A stretch of 64,000 nt of DNA from Vulcanimicrobiota bacterium (GTDB lineage: Bacteria > Vulcanimicrobiota > Vulcanimicrobiia > Vulcanimicrobiales > Vulcanimicrobiaceae), in NCBI GenBank assembly GCA_003140215.1, contig PLJL01000004.1, positions 1,457,762 through 1,521,761 of the forward strand. The letters run 5' to 3'. Each line of letters opens with the position of its first letter. Within the stretch, counting starts at the first letter, position 1. The notes beneath the pieces are model-generated. The model ran no database searches. It had not been told where the DNA came from and worked only from the letters and a program-made list of their open reading frames with translations. Below are positions 37,059 through 45,292 of this stretch, in pieces. A program made the translations under genes and the position numbers.

Positions 37059-37078
37059 GCGACGCCGCGCTGCGTCGC
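37059..37078. terminator. Hairpin between convergent ketosynthase and TadE genes
   Basis: GCGACGC (37059-37065) pairs with GCGTCGC (37072-37078) around a 6-nt loop, and partial ATCTCGC/GAGCGAGAT arms flank it. It lies between the ketosynthase stop and the TadE stop, so it may terminate both transcripts. There is no U-tract. Confidence 0.45.
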
Positions 37079-37527
37079 TAGAGCGAGATGATCATCTGCG
37101 ACGTGCTGCTCATCGGGAGGTTGAAGGTCGGGAGACCCCGCAGCGCCGAGAACGTGACCGTGTACGTGACCTGCACCGAGACGTTGCAGCCCGGGCTTTT
37201 GAACGGGGTGCCGGCGCAGCCGTTCCCGGTCGTCCACGTCGGCGTGACGGCGAGCCCGCTGGCGTTGAGCTCGGGGTAGAGGCCGCGGACGTACGTCTGG
37301 AGCGCCGCTTGCGTCACGGGACAGCCCGGCGACGAACACGCCGATCCGCGAACGGAGGCGTACCGGCTGGCGAGTCGCGCGGCGTTCGAGACCAGGTGGT
37401 ACGTGTAGAGCCCACGTCCGAAGTCGATGATCCCGACGATGATCAGCATCGACGCCGTCAGGACGACCGCGAACTCCGCCAGCGCGGTCCCTCGTTCGTG
37501 CGTCCGCGCGTTACGCCTGACGGTCAC
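37078..37527 (-). CDS. TadE-like pilus assembly protein
   Basis: 149 residues from GTG 37527, which overlaps the preceding gene's stop in a GTGA. The N-terminal RGTALAEFAVVLTASMLIIVGIIDFGRGLYTYHLVSNAARLASRYASV is the TadE signature (Glu in the hydrophobic segment, then a conserved Asn-Ala-Ala-Arg). The rest is a periplasmic domain with four cysteines (ACSSPGC, NGCAGTPFKSPGC). It acts as a minor pseudopilin in Tad/Flp pilus assembly. Confidence 0.88.
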   Translation of the reverse strand: MTVRRNARTHERGTALAEFAVVLTASMLIIVGIIDFGRGLYTYHLVSNAARLASRYASVRGSACSSPGCPVTQAALQTYVRGLYPELNASGLAVTPTWTTGNGCAGTPFKSPGCNVSVQVTYTVTFSALRGLPTFNLPMSSTSQMIISL

Positions 37528-37985
37528 TGTGCGGCGCGCATGACCGCGTGGCCGCGAATCTGGAGCGACGGGACGATGTTCGCAACGTGAAGCATCGAGT
37601 TGAACGTGGCGACGGTGTCGACTTGCACGTAGACCAGCCGGTGACTCGAGGCGCAGTCGGTGGGCAGGCACGTCGACGCCGAACCGTCCGCGCACTTGCA
37701 GATGTGGCTTCCGGTCGCGGTCATCGTGGCGCCGAGGTTCGCGTCGGCGGTCGCGGCATTCTGCATGCCGACGTTGTCCGCGGCGGTGACGAGGTTCTGC
37801 GCGCCGTACTGGACGCCGGCCCGCGCGGCGTTGCTGACCAAGATGCTGAAGTTGGCGTAGCGCCCCACCTCGACGAGTCCGACGAGCAAGAATAGCAGCA
37901 GCGGTGCGATGAGCGCCATCTCGGCGAGCGCCTGACCTCGCTCGGAGGAGCCCAGCGCGCGTCCGATCGTCATTGCCATCTTCAT
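37524..37985 (-). CDS. TadE-like pilus assembly protein, second copy
   Basis: 153 residues. It has RGQALAEMALIAPLLLFLLVGLVEVGRYANFSILVSNAARAGVQYGAQ, again with the Glu-containing membrane segment and the Asn-Ala-Ala-Arg turn. The periplasmic part is Cys-rich (HICKCADGSASTCLPTDC). It is 1 nt from the TadG gene and overlaps the next TadE by 4 nt, so the three minor pseudopilin genes form one transcription unit. Start ATG 37985; ATG 37979 is possible. Confidence 0.88.
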   Translation of the reverse strand: MKMAMTIGRALGSSERGQALAEMALIAPLLLFLLVGLVEVGRYANFSILVSNAARAGVQYGAQNLVTAADNVGMQNAATADANLGATMTATGSHICKCADGSASTCLPTDCASSHRLVYVQVDTVATFNSMLHVANIVPSLQIRGHAVMRAAQ

Positions 37986-37986
37986 T

Positions 37987-39189
37987 TCATTCCGCCAAGT
38001 AGCCGTGACGGGCCCCGCCGGGGAACGTCGAGTTCAGCGGGACGTTGACGCTCGATGAGTTCATGTGGATATCGCCCGCGACGATCAGCAGCCACGTGTC
38101 GAAGGTCGAGTTCGTCGTCAGGGTCCCCTTCGGCAGATAGATCGCGCCTTGGATGCCGGCCCCGCCCGAGGAGTTGAAGTTCGCGCTCGACGTGTTGGCC
38201 GGCGGCTGGAAGAAGAGGATGCCGGCGTAGTTTCCGGTCGAGGGAGCGGTGAGGTTGAACGTGCACGAGTTACAGTTGTACGAGCTTCCCAGGTTGTAGA
38301 ACGTCACGCCGCTTCCGTTCAGGGTCGTGCTGTTCGAGTTCAAGCCGTTGGTGAACACGTAAAGACCCGGGTTAAAGGTGACGGTCGAGCTGTTCATGTT
38401 CACCGATTGGCAGTAGACGCCCGGGTTCAGCGTGGTTGTCACGCTGTTCAAGTTCAGGTTCGAGTAGTTGCAGGGCGTGGTCGCGGGCGGGTTCGCCGCC
38501 AGGTACGCGCAGCCGGCGATCGCGGGGCAAGGATCGATCGCCGCGATGGCATGTGACGGCGACGCTTCCGGGAAGGTCGAGGAGTTGACGCTGATCGACC
38601 CGACGGCACCGATCGAGGCGGCAGTGATGTTGTCGCTGTTGAGGTTCATGATGCCGTTGGAGATGATGCCGCAGCTTGGCGCGTTGATCGTCGAGGAATT
38701 CATGTCGATATCGGAGTTGAGCGCGTAGATGCAGTTCCCAGCGCCGTTGGCGGTGCCGAACACGGCGACGGCGCGCGTGCTGACCGATTTGGCCGCGACG
38801 CCGAGCACTCGCTCGAAGAACATCCCGTGCGTGGCGCTGACGATAACCTCGACCGCGTTCGCATTGCCGGCGTACGTTCCCGACGCCGGCGGCGTGTTCA
38901 CCGTGACGGTGATGTTCGCGCCGTCGTGCGTGAAGCCGTTCGAGGCCGCGTCCGCCCGCGCCGCGGCCTGGACGTCGTTTGCGGCCGGATACGCGAGCTC
39001 GTTGGCCCCGGCGATCGCCGCGCTGTCGGCCGCAGATTGCTGGACGCGCGCCATGTAGCGCAGATAACCGGTGTCGACCGCCATCCCCGCGGCGCCTAGC
39101 AGCATAACGACAGCGAGGGCCACGATCGGTAAGACCTGGCCCCGTTCACCTTCCTGGTGGACTCGTCTAAGCGGTAAAGCGAGCTCCAT
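37987..39189 (-). CDS. TadG-like protein with Asn/Ser-rich beta-helix-like repeats
   Basis: 400 residues. The N-terminus RGQVLPIVALAVVMLLGAAGMAVDTGYLRYMARVQQSAADSAAIAGANEL is the TadG/DUF2134 membrane segment and helix. After residue 130 the sequence changes to Asn/Ser/Thr-rich repeats (IDMNSSTINAPSCGI, MNLNSDNITAAS, VNMNSSTVTFNPGLYVF, LNSNSTTLNGSGVTF), consistent with a right-handed beta-helix exposed at the cell surface. It is probably a pilus-associated adhesin or minor pilin. It heads the TadE-TadG operon. Confidence 0.88.
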   Translation of the reverse strand: MELALPLRRVHQEGERGQVLPIVALAVVMLLGAAGMAVDTGYLRYMARVQQSAADSAAIAGANELAYPAANDVQAAARADAASNGFTHDGANITVTVNTPPASGTYAGNANAVEVIVSATHGMFFERVLGVAAKSVSTRAVAVFGTANGAGNCIYALNSDIDMNSSTINAPSCGIISNGIMNLNSDNITAASIGAVGSISVNSSTFPEASPSHAIAAIDPCPAIAGCAYLAANPPATTPCNYSNLNLNSVTTTLNPGVYCQSVNMNSSTVTFNPGLYVFTNGLNSNSTTLNGSGVTFYNLGSSYNCNSCTFNLTAPSTGNYAGILFFQPPANTSSANFNSSGGAGIQGAIYLPKGTLTTNSTFDTWLLIVAGDIHMNSSSVNVPLNSTFPGGARHGYLAE

Positions 39190-39412
39190 TGAGGGTGCCT
39201 TCGTCCATGAGACAACACCGGTGCTGTGCTAAGTGTACCGTTGCACCAGCACGCACGACAAGCGAAACCCGTCACGTTCCGCCTTTCTTAGCGCTGCGTC
39301 AACGGCGCGACAACGGGGCCGCGTGACCCAGCGCACAAGGCCGCGATCGCCGGCCTAAATTGCTCAAGCGAACGGCGTCGCGGGTCGATGACATGATCAC
39401 CCGGCACTCAGT
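39190..39412. promoter_or_regulatory. Divergent regulatory region between TadG and the SARP regulator
   Basis: This is the longest gene-free stretch in the window (223 nt). On the minus strand TTGTCG (39261-39256) and TACACT (39237-39232) are 18 nt apart, a plausible promoter for the TadG-TadE operon. The sequence between the two genes is less GC-rich and includes ACACCGGTGCTGTG near the TadG start. I see no clear promoter for the regulator gene. Confidence 0.4.
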
Positions 39413-40951
39413 ATGGAGGCTGCATTGGTCTGTCCGGGCCCCGCCCTTTCGGTGTGCTCTCGGCCCGTTTCAAACGGGGTAGAGCGCCGGCGCGTGCTCG
39501 ACTGGTGCGATGCGACGGGCGACGCGGCGGTGCGCATCCTGTGCGGACCGATCGGCTCGGGAAAGACCTTTGCCGCGCGGCAATACGTCGCTGCGGGGGT
39601 CGGCCGCGCAGCGTACGTTCGCGTCCCGGCCCGCATCGACTCGGACCGGCTGCGCGCGGCGATCGCGACGTCGCCGGCCCTCGAGACGGTGGTCCTCGAC
39701 GACGTCGACCGGATCGACGCGGCGGTTTATGCCGATCTGGTCGACGCGATCATAGCGGGCGAGGTCGAGCGCAAACTCATCTTGATCGGGCGCTCGCGTC
39801 GCCGGCTGCGCGCGGAGACCCTGCAGGCACGCGGCTTTGCGCGCGCGTGCAGCGACGAAACGCTGGCGTTCGAGGCGCGCGAAGTCGAGCAGCTCGCGGC
39901 AGCGTACGGGGTTGCGTTCGAGGCCGACGACGTGGTGCAACTGCTGCACGACACCGACGGTTGGGCGCTGGCCTCGGAGTGGCTGGTCCGCGACGCGGCC
40001 GAGAGCCGCCGCTCGCTGCGCGATGCCTTTGGCCACTGGCGCCAGCGAAACGGCCACTTGCTGCTCGAGTTCGTGGAGCGCGAGGGGTTCGAGGATGCCG
40101 CGGCCTACGAAGCGTTCTTCAACTCCCTGCGCACAGGGGCGCCCGGGGCGGAGCACGAGACGACGCGCTTCGAACAGCTGGGTCTACCGATCGTTCGCAC
40201 CCGCACCGGCCTGCGGCCGTATCGCATTCTGGCTCGGCTCGCCGTGCCCGCAACCGCGACCGCCGCGGTCGACATTCGCACGACGACCTCGTTGCCGCCG
40301 GTCATGGCGGTCAACGTGTTCGGGCGGTTTCGGTGCGAGATCGCTGGACAGGCCGTCCCGTTCTCGCGCCGGCGCGACCAGCAGGTCTTTGCGTTCGTGG
40401 CCCTGCAGCCGGAGTGCCGCACGAGCCGGGACCGGCTGCTCGAGGCGTTCTGGCCCGGGATCAACCACGCCGTCGCCTCGCAGGGGCTCCGCACAACGCT
40501 GAGCCGCATCCGGCGCGCGATCGGCGCCGCCGCGCCCAGCGTCGATCCCGAGCGGTATTTCGAGACCGCCGGCGAGGTACGCGTGAACGTGCGCACCGTC
40601 GCGATCGACGCGCTCCGTTTCGTGGATCGCGTCGAACAAGGGCGCATCGACGATGCGCGCGGCGCAGTCGAAGGGGCCAAGCACCACTATCGCGTCGCGC
40701 AGCGGATCTACGCCGATCGCGTCCTCGCCGCCGAAGCCCCCGAACCGTGCCTCGAACGCCACGCCGAGCAGTTCGAGGCGCTCTACGTCGAGGTGCTGAC
40801 CCGCGTCACCGAGCTCCACGCCGCGACCGGGGACTTCGAGACCGCGCGTGAAGCCGCGCGGTCGCTGCTTTCGTGCAACAGCGACGAGGCGCGGCGGCGC
40901 GCGCTGACGAGCATCGCGGCGCGGCCGCCGGTAGCCGCGGCGACGGCATGA
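39413..40951 (+). CDS. STAND-type ATPase fused to SARP/BTAD transcriptional activator
   Basis: 512 residues. An N-terminal P-loop ATPase (Walker A GPIGSGKT at 45-52; VVLDDVDRI Walker B about 92) resembles MalT/STAND regulators. After a linker, VNVFGRFRCEIAGQAVPFSRRRDQQ to TTLSRIRRAIG forms the OmpR/SARP-type winged helix, and the C-terminal helical part (about 400-500) is a bacterial transcriptional activator domain. It probably controls the adjacent Tad pilus genes. Its stop overlaps the next gene by 4 nt. The effector is not visible. Confidence 0.85.
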   Translation: MEAALVCPGPALSVCSRPVSNGVERRRVLDWCDATGDAAVRILCGPIGSGKTFAARQYVAAGVGRAAYVRVPARIDSDRLRAAIATSPALETVVLDDVDRIDAAVYADLVDAIIAGEVERKLILIGRSRRRLRAETLQARGFARACSDETLAFEAREVEQLAAAYGVAFEADDVVQLLHDTDGWALASEWLVRDAAESRRSLRDAFGHWRQRNGHLLLEFVEREGFEDAAAYEAFFNSLRTGAPGAEHETTRFEQLGLPIVRTRTGLRPYRILARLAVPATATAAVDIRTTTSLPPVMAVNVFGRFRCEIAGQAVPFSRRRDQQVFAFVALQPECRTSRDRLLEAFWPGINHAVASQGLRTTLSRIRRAIGAAAPSVDPERYFETAGEVRVNVRTVAIDALRFVDRVEQGRIDDARGAVEGAKHHYRVAQRIYADRVLAAEAPEPCLERHAEQFEALYVEVLTRVTELHAATGDFETAREAARSLLSCNSDEARRRALTSIAARPPVAAATA

Positions 40952-42132
40952 CCGCGATCGTCCCCTACGCTCCGGGCGACATCCGGCGCGGTCTGCGGCG
41001 CGGCGCGACGAGCGTCGTGCAATTCGCCTCCGGCGGCGTCGCCGCCGACGTTCGCGTCGAGCGCTTCGACCGGCGCAATCGCTGTTGCTGGTATGCGCTC
41101 AAGCTCGGCTCGAACGGGTCGGAGGTCACGGGACGGCTGGTCGGGATGCGGCGCGGCGGCGCCGTCGACGAACTCGGATCGGTAGAGGTCGCGGCGGGCT
41201 CGCTCGGCAGCGCACGCTTCGCGGTCACCGCGCCGCGCGGCGGCGCGTACCAATCGATGTACCTGGAGATTCGCTCGGATGAGATGTTGCTGCGCGTTGA
41301 GGCGCCGCGCCCGCCGGTTCCGAGGCGGTTCGGTCCGTTCCGGGCGGCCGCGATGCTGCTCGCGATCGGGTTTGGCGTGACCTGCGCCGGTGCGGTGCCG
41401 CTCGCACTCGCCCGCGATTCCAAAGGGGGCGTGCCGGCACGACCGGTCGCGGCGGCGCCGCATCGCATCGTGCTGGTGAACGCGGCGGCGACGCCGGCGC
41501 GCGTGATCTCGTTCTCGGTCCGGCGCGACGCAACGCTCGGCGCCGAAACCGTCTTGGCGTCGTACCTCGCGGTCGGCGAGCGCGGCACGATCGAGCTGCT
41601 GGACCCGGCCGGCACGGTGATCGCCGCCGGTCCGTTCACCCGCGTCGGCACGATCCGGCTGCCCGTGCCGCTCCGGTACCGCGCGCTGCCGCTCACCGCG
41701 CAGCTCACCGTTCATCGCGGCGAAACCAAGGCCGTCTCGGGCGTCTGGGTAGCGCCCAACGCCGTGGCCGCACCCAGCCCGCTGCCGAATGCGACGCCGA
41801 GCACCGCGCCCGACGCACCGGCAGAAGGCATCACCCCGATCGACTCGGCGTCCTCGGCGACGGCGACCGGGATCGTCGCGGTCGAAGGCCACGCCGTCGC
41901 GGGGCAGCCGCTGCGTCTGCGCGTGGCGCCGCAGACCAGCGCGATGCATCTCGAGCTGCAAGACGAAACCGGCACGACCCTCGCGGAAACGGAGATCGCG
42001 ACCGGCGCGCGCCACGCGCTGTTGCCGCTCCCCGCTACGGCGGCGCGCGCGACCTATCTGCTGGCGCTGCACTACACCCACAACGGCGGCGAAGAAACCC
42101 TCATCCGCACCGTCATCGCCGCCCCGCACTAA
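40948..42132 (+). CDS. Single-pass membrane protein with extracytoplasmic Pro/Ala-rich linker
   Basis: 394 residues from ATG 40948, coupled to the regulator gene. A cytoplasmic N-terminal part of about 130 residues (RVERFDRRNRCCWYALKLGS, GAYQSMYLEIRSDEM) is beta-rich. One membrane segment follows (AAMLLAIGFGVTCAGAVPLALA). The external part has two beta-rich domains split by a Pro/Thr/Ala linker (PSPLPNATPSTAPDAPAEG). I recognise no family. Coupling to the SARP regulator suggests an anti-activator, sensor or surface role in the pilus locus. Confidence 0.65.
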   Translation: MTAIVPYAPGDIRRGLRRGATSVVQFASGGVAADVRVERFDRRNRCCWYALKLGSNGSEVTGRLVGMRRGGAVDELGSVEVAAGSLGSARFAVTAPRGGAYQSMYLEIRSDEMLLRVEAPRPPVPRRFGPFRAAAMLLAIGFGVTCAGAVPLALARDSKGGVPARPVAAAPHRIVLVNAAATPARVISFSVRRDATLGAETVLASYLAVGERGTIELLDPAGTVIAAGPFTRVGTIRLPVPLRYRALPLTAQLTVHRGETKAVSGVWVAPNAVAAPSPLPNATPSTAPDAPAEGITPIDSASSATATGIVAVEGHAVAGQPLRLRVAPQTSAMHLELQDETGTTLAETEIATGARHALLPLPATAARATYLLALHYTHNGGEETLIRTVIAAPH

Positions 42133-42174
42133 TCGCTCGGCTCGCGGGCGCGGGAACCCGAGGTAGCGAACAGG

Positions 42175-42609
42175 ATGCCGGCGACCCCGTCCCGCAGGGA
42201 GTCCGTATCGACAATGAACGCGCTCGCTTTCGCCGTCATGCTCCTCTCGCAATTGGCCTCCCACGACGCGCAGGTCGTCGTCGCGAGACCAGAAGTCTCG
42301 AACGCCAACGTCGTCCACGTGGGGCAGACGCTCGTAATACCGCTGTACGACGGGCAGATCGCTCCGCTTTGGCACGATGCTGAGGGACTGCGGCGAGTCG
42401 GGCAACGGCGCATCCACAAGCACGATCTGCTCCAAGACCTCGGGAAGCGGACCGCGTTCGGCGGCTACGATGCCTCGTCAGAACGAAGCGAGGCCTTCAT
42501 CGTTGAGCGACCCGGAGCGGGGAGCATCAACGTGACACTGCGTCTACCTCAGCTCAAAGAGCGGTGCGTCAGTTGTCGGACGGTCCATTTCTACTTCCAC
42601 GCCCAGTGA
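42175..42609 (+). CDS. Possible exported small protein, unknown function
   Basis: 144 residues from ATG 42175, or 131 from ATG 42214, which would give a short hydrophobic leader (NALAFAVMLLSQLAS). The mature part begins VVVARPEVSNANVVHVGQTLVIPL and has a beta-strand pattern reminiscent of chagasin-like or Ig-like domains, but I would not name it. It ends ERCVSCRTVHFYFHAQ. The composition is less GC-rich than neighbours. It is convergent with the DUF192 gene (14 nt apart). Confidence 0.5.
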   Translation: MPATPSRRESVSTMNALAFAVMLLSQLASHDAQVVVARPEVSNANVVHVGQTLVIPLYDGQIAPLWHDAEGLRRVGQRRIHKHDLLQDLGKRTAFGGYDASSERSEAFIVERPGAGSINVTLRLPQLKERCVSCRTVHFYFHAQ

Positions 42610-42623
42610 TGCTTGCGATGGTG

Positions 42624-42968
42624 TCAGACGAGTTCGAGCACGTCTCCCGGGAGCACGTCCACCTCGCGTAGCGCGCCGCCGCCGAGTTCGACGACGCCTT
42701 GTGCGCCTTTGCAGCTGATGGCGATGCGGTTGGGGCGGACGTTGTCGACGACGCGGATCACGTGGCCGTCGCGGTCGACGAAGATCACGTCGATGGGGAC
42801 GCGCATGCCGATCGTGTGGATCGCGCGACAGGACGTGATCCAGACGCCTTCGTCGGGGCGGAGCGTCGTGCGCGCGAGCAGGCCGACCGCTCGGTGCAGG
42901 AACGTGGAGAGCCTGTCGATTCTGGTCGCCACGATTTTTCCGGTAGTGGAGTTGCGCAGGAGCGGCAC
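42624..42968 (-). CDS. DUF192 family protein
   Basis: 114 residues. The family pattern is complete: FLHRAVGLLARTTLRPDEGVWI, then IHTIGMRVPIDVIFVDRDGHVIRVVDNVRPNRI, and a small strand bundle ending GVVELGGGALREVDVLPGDVLEL. DUF192 proteins are small beta-barrel proteins of unknown activity, often exported; here no signal peptide is seen. It is one nt from the prepilin peptidase gene, so it belongs to the Tad operon, an association also seen in other Tad loci. Confidence 0.88.
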   Translation of the reverse strand: MPLLRNSTTGKIVATRIDRLSTFLHRAVGLLARTTLRPDEGVWITSCRAIHTIGMRVPIDVIFVDRDGHVIRVVDNVRPNRIAISCKGAQGVVELGGGALREVDVLPGDVLELV

Positions 42969-42969
42969 G

Positions 42970-43587
42970 TCAGATCGTCCTCACGACGGCGAGCGATGCG
43001 GCAATCGAGGCCGCGAGGTAGGGTCCGAAAGCGATCGGGCGGCGTAACGCCGCGGTCCGTCGAGCGATGACGTAGGCCGCCAACGCGGCCAAGATGAACG
43101 CGAGCGTTGCACCGGCGGCGCCCAGCAGCGCGCCGCCCAGTGCCGCGAGCTTGACGTCGCCCCAGCCCATCCCGCGACCGCGCGAAAGCAGTGCGGCCGC
43201 CGCGAACGGGATCGCGACGAACGCCGCGCCCAGCGCCGGCGCCCAGTCGTGCGACGCCGCGCCGGCCCCCAGGACGAGCGCGAGCGGTCCGACGGTCAAC
43301 ACGTCGGGCAGCGCGCCGCAGAGCAGGTCGGCCGCCGCGCCGCCGGCGAGCGCGAGCGTGACCGCCAACAGCATGCCGAGATGAACCGGCGTTTCACCGC
43401 GCGCCGCGAGCGCGAGCCCGATGCACGCGCCGATCGCCGCGAAGGGCCAGCGAGCGAACGCGATCGGGTCCGGCCCGTCGTCGTACGGAACGCGGTCTGC
43501 GCACAGCCGCGCGCCGAGGAGCGCACCGCCCCACCCGGCGCAACCAAACAGCAATGCCGCGAGCGCCGCCGTGATGGAGAAGCTCAT
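42970..43587 (-). CDS. A24 family prepilin peptidase
   Basis: 205 residues with about six membrane segments. The two catalytic aspartates are in AADLLCGALPDVL and GMGWGDVKLAALGGALLGA (the GxGD motif). Without an N-terminal cysteine-methylase domain it is a TadV/archaeal-type peptidase that processes prepilins such as Flp and TadE. It overlaps the TadC stop by 4 nt (ATGA). A second, shorter A24 peptidase lies 5 kb away in the same locus. Confidence 0.9.
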   Translation of the reverse strand: MSFSITAALAALLFGCAGWGGALLGARLCADRVPYDDGPDPIAFARWPFAAIGACIGLALAARGETPVHLGMLLAVTLALAGGAAADLLCGALPDVLTVGPLALVLGAGAASHDWAPALGAAFVAIPFAAAALLSRGRGMGWGDVKLAALGGALLGAAGATLAFILAALAAYVIARRTAALRRPIAFGPYLAASIAASLAVVRTI

Positions 43588-44438
43588 CGGTTCGTCACCA
43601 GCTTCGCGATGACGGGGCCGAAGATCATCAAGTACAGCGACGGGATCATGAACAACGCCATCGGCAAGATCATCTTGACCGGGAGATGCGCGGCGCGCTC
43701 CTCGGCCCGGCTCCAGCGCCGGTCGCGAATCTCTCGGGCCAGCTCGCCGAGCACGTCGCTGAGGTTTGCGCCCAGCCGGTCGGCCTGCACGATCGCCGTC
43801 ACCATCATCGTCGTCGACTCTTCGTTCACCCGGTCCGCCAGCGCGTTGAAGGCGTCGGCACGCGGACGGCCGAGCTGAATCTCCGACAGCATCGAGGAGA
43901 TCTCTTCGCGCAACGCGCCCTGCGTCGCGTCGACCGCCTGCACGAGCGCGGAGTTGAGCGCCAGCCCCGCCTGTACGGTGCTGCTCAGGAAGTCGAGAAA
44001 GTCGGGCAGGCCGCGCTGGATGCTCTCTTTGCGCGCTTTCACCGCGCGGGAGAGCATGATGTTCGGTATGCGCCAGGCGACCAGCGCGGCGAACGCGCCG
44101 ATCACGATCCCCAGCACGTTCCCGTCGAACAGGACCAGCGACATCAGGCAGGCGACCGCGCCGATACCCAGCGCGCCGATGCCGCGCAACGTCATCGCGA
44201 TCGGGGTCACGCCGTACCAGCCCGCCTCGATGAGCCGCTGCTGGACCCGCGAGTGCTGCTCCTTGCTGACGATCTGTTCGATGAGCGTGTAGCGCATGGC
44301 GACCGACTTCTCGTCGATCTTCTCGAGCTTTTTCAAGCGCGCCGCCATCGGGCTCTTCGCCGGGACGGTCGAGAACGCGATCAAGAACGCGGAGAAGGCG
44401 CCGCATCCGGCGACGATGTACGGCGAGATGTGGATCAC
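43584..44438 (-). CDS. tadC: TadC-like platform protein of the Tad secretion system
   Basis: 284 residues from GTG 44438, coupled to tadB by GTGA overlap. It has a T2SS-F domain (GLPDFLDFLSSTVQAGLALNSALVQAV, LSEIQLGRPRADAFNALADRV, MVTAIVQADRLGANLSDVLGELA) and flanking membrane helices (YIVAGCGAFSAFLIAFSTV; MILPMALFMIPSLYLMIFGPVI). It forms the inner-membrane platform with TadB, driven by the CpaF ATPase. A longer frame upstream would run through tadB and is rejected. Confidence 0.93.
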   Translation of the reverse strand: MIHISPYIVAGCGAFSAFLIAFSTVPAKSPMAARLKKLEKIDEKSVAMRYTLIEQIVSKEQHSRVQQRLIEAGWYGVTPIAMTLRGIGALGIGAVACLMSLVLFDGNVLGIVIGAFAALVAWRIPNIMLSRAVKARKESIQRGLPDFLDFLSSTVQAGLALNSALVQAVDATQGALREEISSMLSEIQLGRPRADAFNALADRVNEESTTMMVTAIVQADRLGANLSDVLGELAREIRDRRWSRAEERAAHLPVKMILPMALFMIPSLYLMIFGPVIAKLVTNR

Positions 44439-45292
44439 GGGTCGATCCTCGTGATTCGCGTCAGGACGAGAATCGCCAGCGCGTCGAGCGCGAGGGCGAC
44501 CCCCAGAAAGATCTGCCCGATCGGCGTGCCGATCATCGGCCCGCGAAGATCGTCCTGCGAGAAGGCGAAGGCGCCGACTCCCAGCGGCAGCAGCCCCAAC
44601 AGCCACGCGGTGGCGCGGCCCTGCGCGGTGACCGCGCGAACGCGGCGGCGCAACCGGCGGCGGTCGCGAATCGTTCCGGCCAGCCCCTCCAAGACCGTAG
44701 CGAGGTCGCCGCCCGTCTGCGCCTGGACGCGGATCACCCGCGCAAGCACCGAGGTCTCCGTCGTCGTCATGCGCAGCGCCAGCTGGTCGAACGCGTCGAG
44801 GATGCTCACGCCCAAGCTACTCAGCCCGACGACGCGCATCAGCTCGCTCTTGGCCGGCTCGCGGCTCTGTTCGCTGGTGAGCACCAGCGCCTGCCGGACT
44901 CCCAGGCCGACCCGCACGCCGCCCGCGAGCGTTCGCAGCGCGCCCTCGAGCTGCTCGGAAAACGCTCCAATCCGCTGCAGCCGACGCCGCTTGAGATACA
45001 GACGGCCGCCGACGCCGCCGACGACGGCGCAGGCGAGGAGCAGGAGCAGCGACATCAGCAACGCGGGATGCATCAGCACCAGCAACAGCACCCACAGCCC
45101 CACCGCGACGCCCGCCAGGACGAACACGAAATGCTGCGGCTCGATGCGCATCCCGGCGGCTTCGAGGTCGACCGCGAAGCGCGACCCGAACGAGCCCAGG
45201 CGCGCGAATAGCGGCTCCGAGAACGACGCGAAGAGCAGGCCGATCGCGATCACGGCGCCGATCAGGATCGCGAACGGCGCTACCGCAGCCAT
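44435..45292 (-). CDS. tadB: TadB-like platform protein of the Tad secretion system
   Basis: 285 residues from ATG 45292, which has GGAGAAGG just upstream. Membrane helices at the start ([38 protein letters not shown]) are followed by the T2SS-F domain: FSEQLEGALRTLAGGVRVGLGVRQALVL, LARVIRVQAQTGGDLATVLEGLAGTIRDR, and two C-terminal helices. It pairs with TadC. Its start overlaps the end of the CpaF fusion gene by 13 nt, so translation is linked. Confidence 0.93.
   Translation of the reverse strand: MAAVAPFAILIGAVIAIGLLFASFSEPLFARLGSFGSRFAVDLEAAGMRIEPQHFVFVLAGVAVGLWVLLLVLMHPALLMSLLLLLACAVVGGVGGRLYLKRRRLQRIGAFSEQLEGALRTLAGGVRVGLGVRQALVLTSEQSREPAKSELMRVVGLSSLGVSILDAFDQLALRMTTTETSVLARVIRVQAQTGGDLATVLEGLAGTIRDRRRLRRRVRAVTAQGRATAWLLGLLPLGVGAFAFSQDDLRGPMIGTPIGQIFLGVALALDALAILVLTRITRIDP

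Noticed and set aside
42175..42609. Chagasin-type protease inhibitor
   Set aside because: Only a loose strand pattern fits; the family's NPTTGY-like and GG motifs are not visible.
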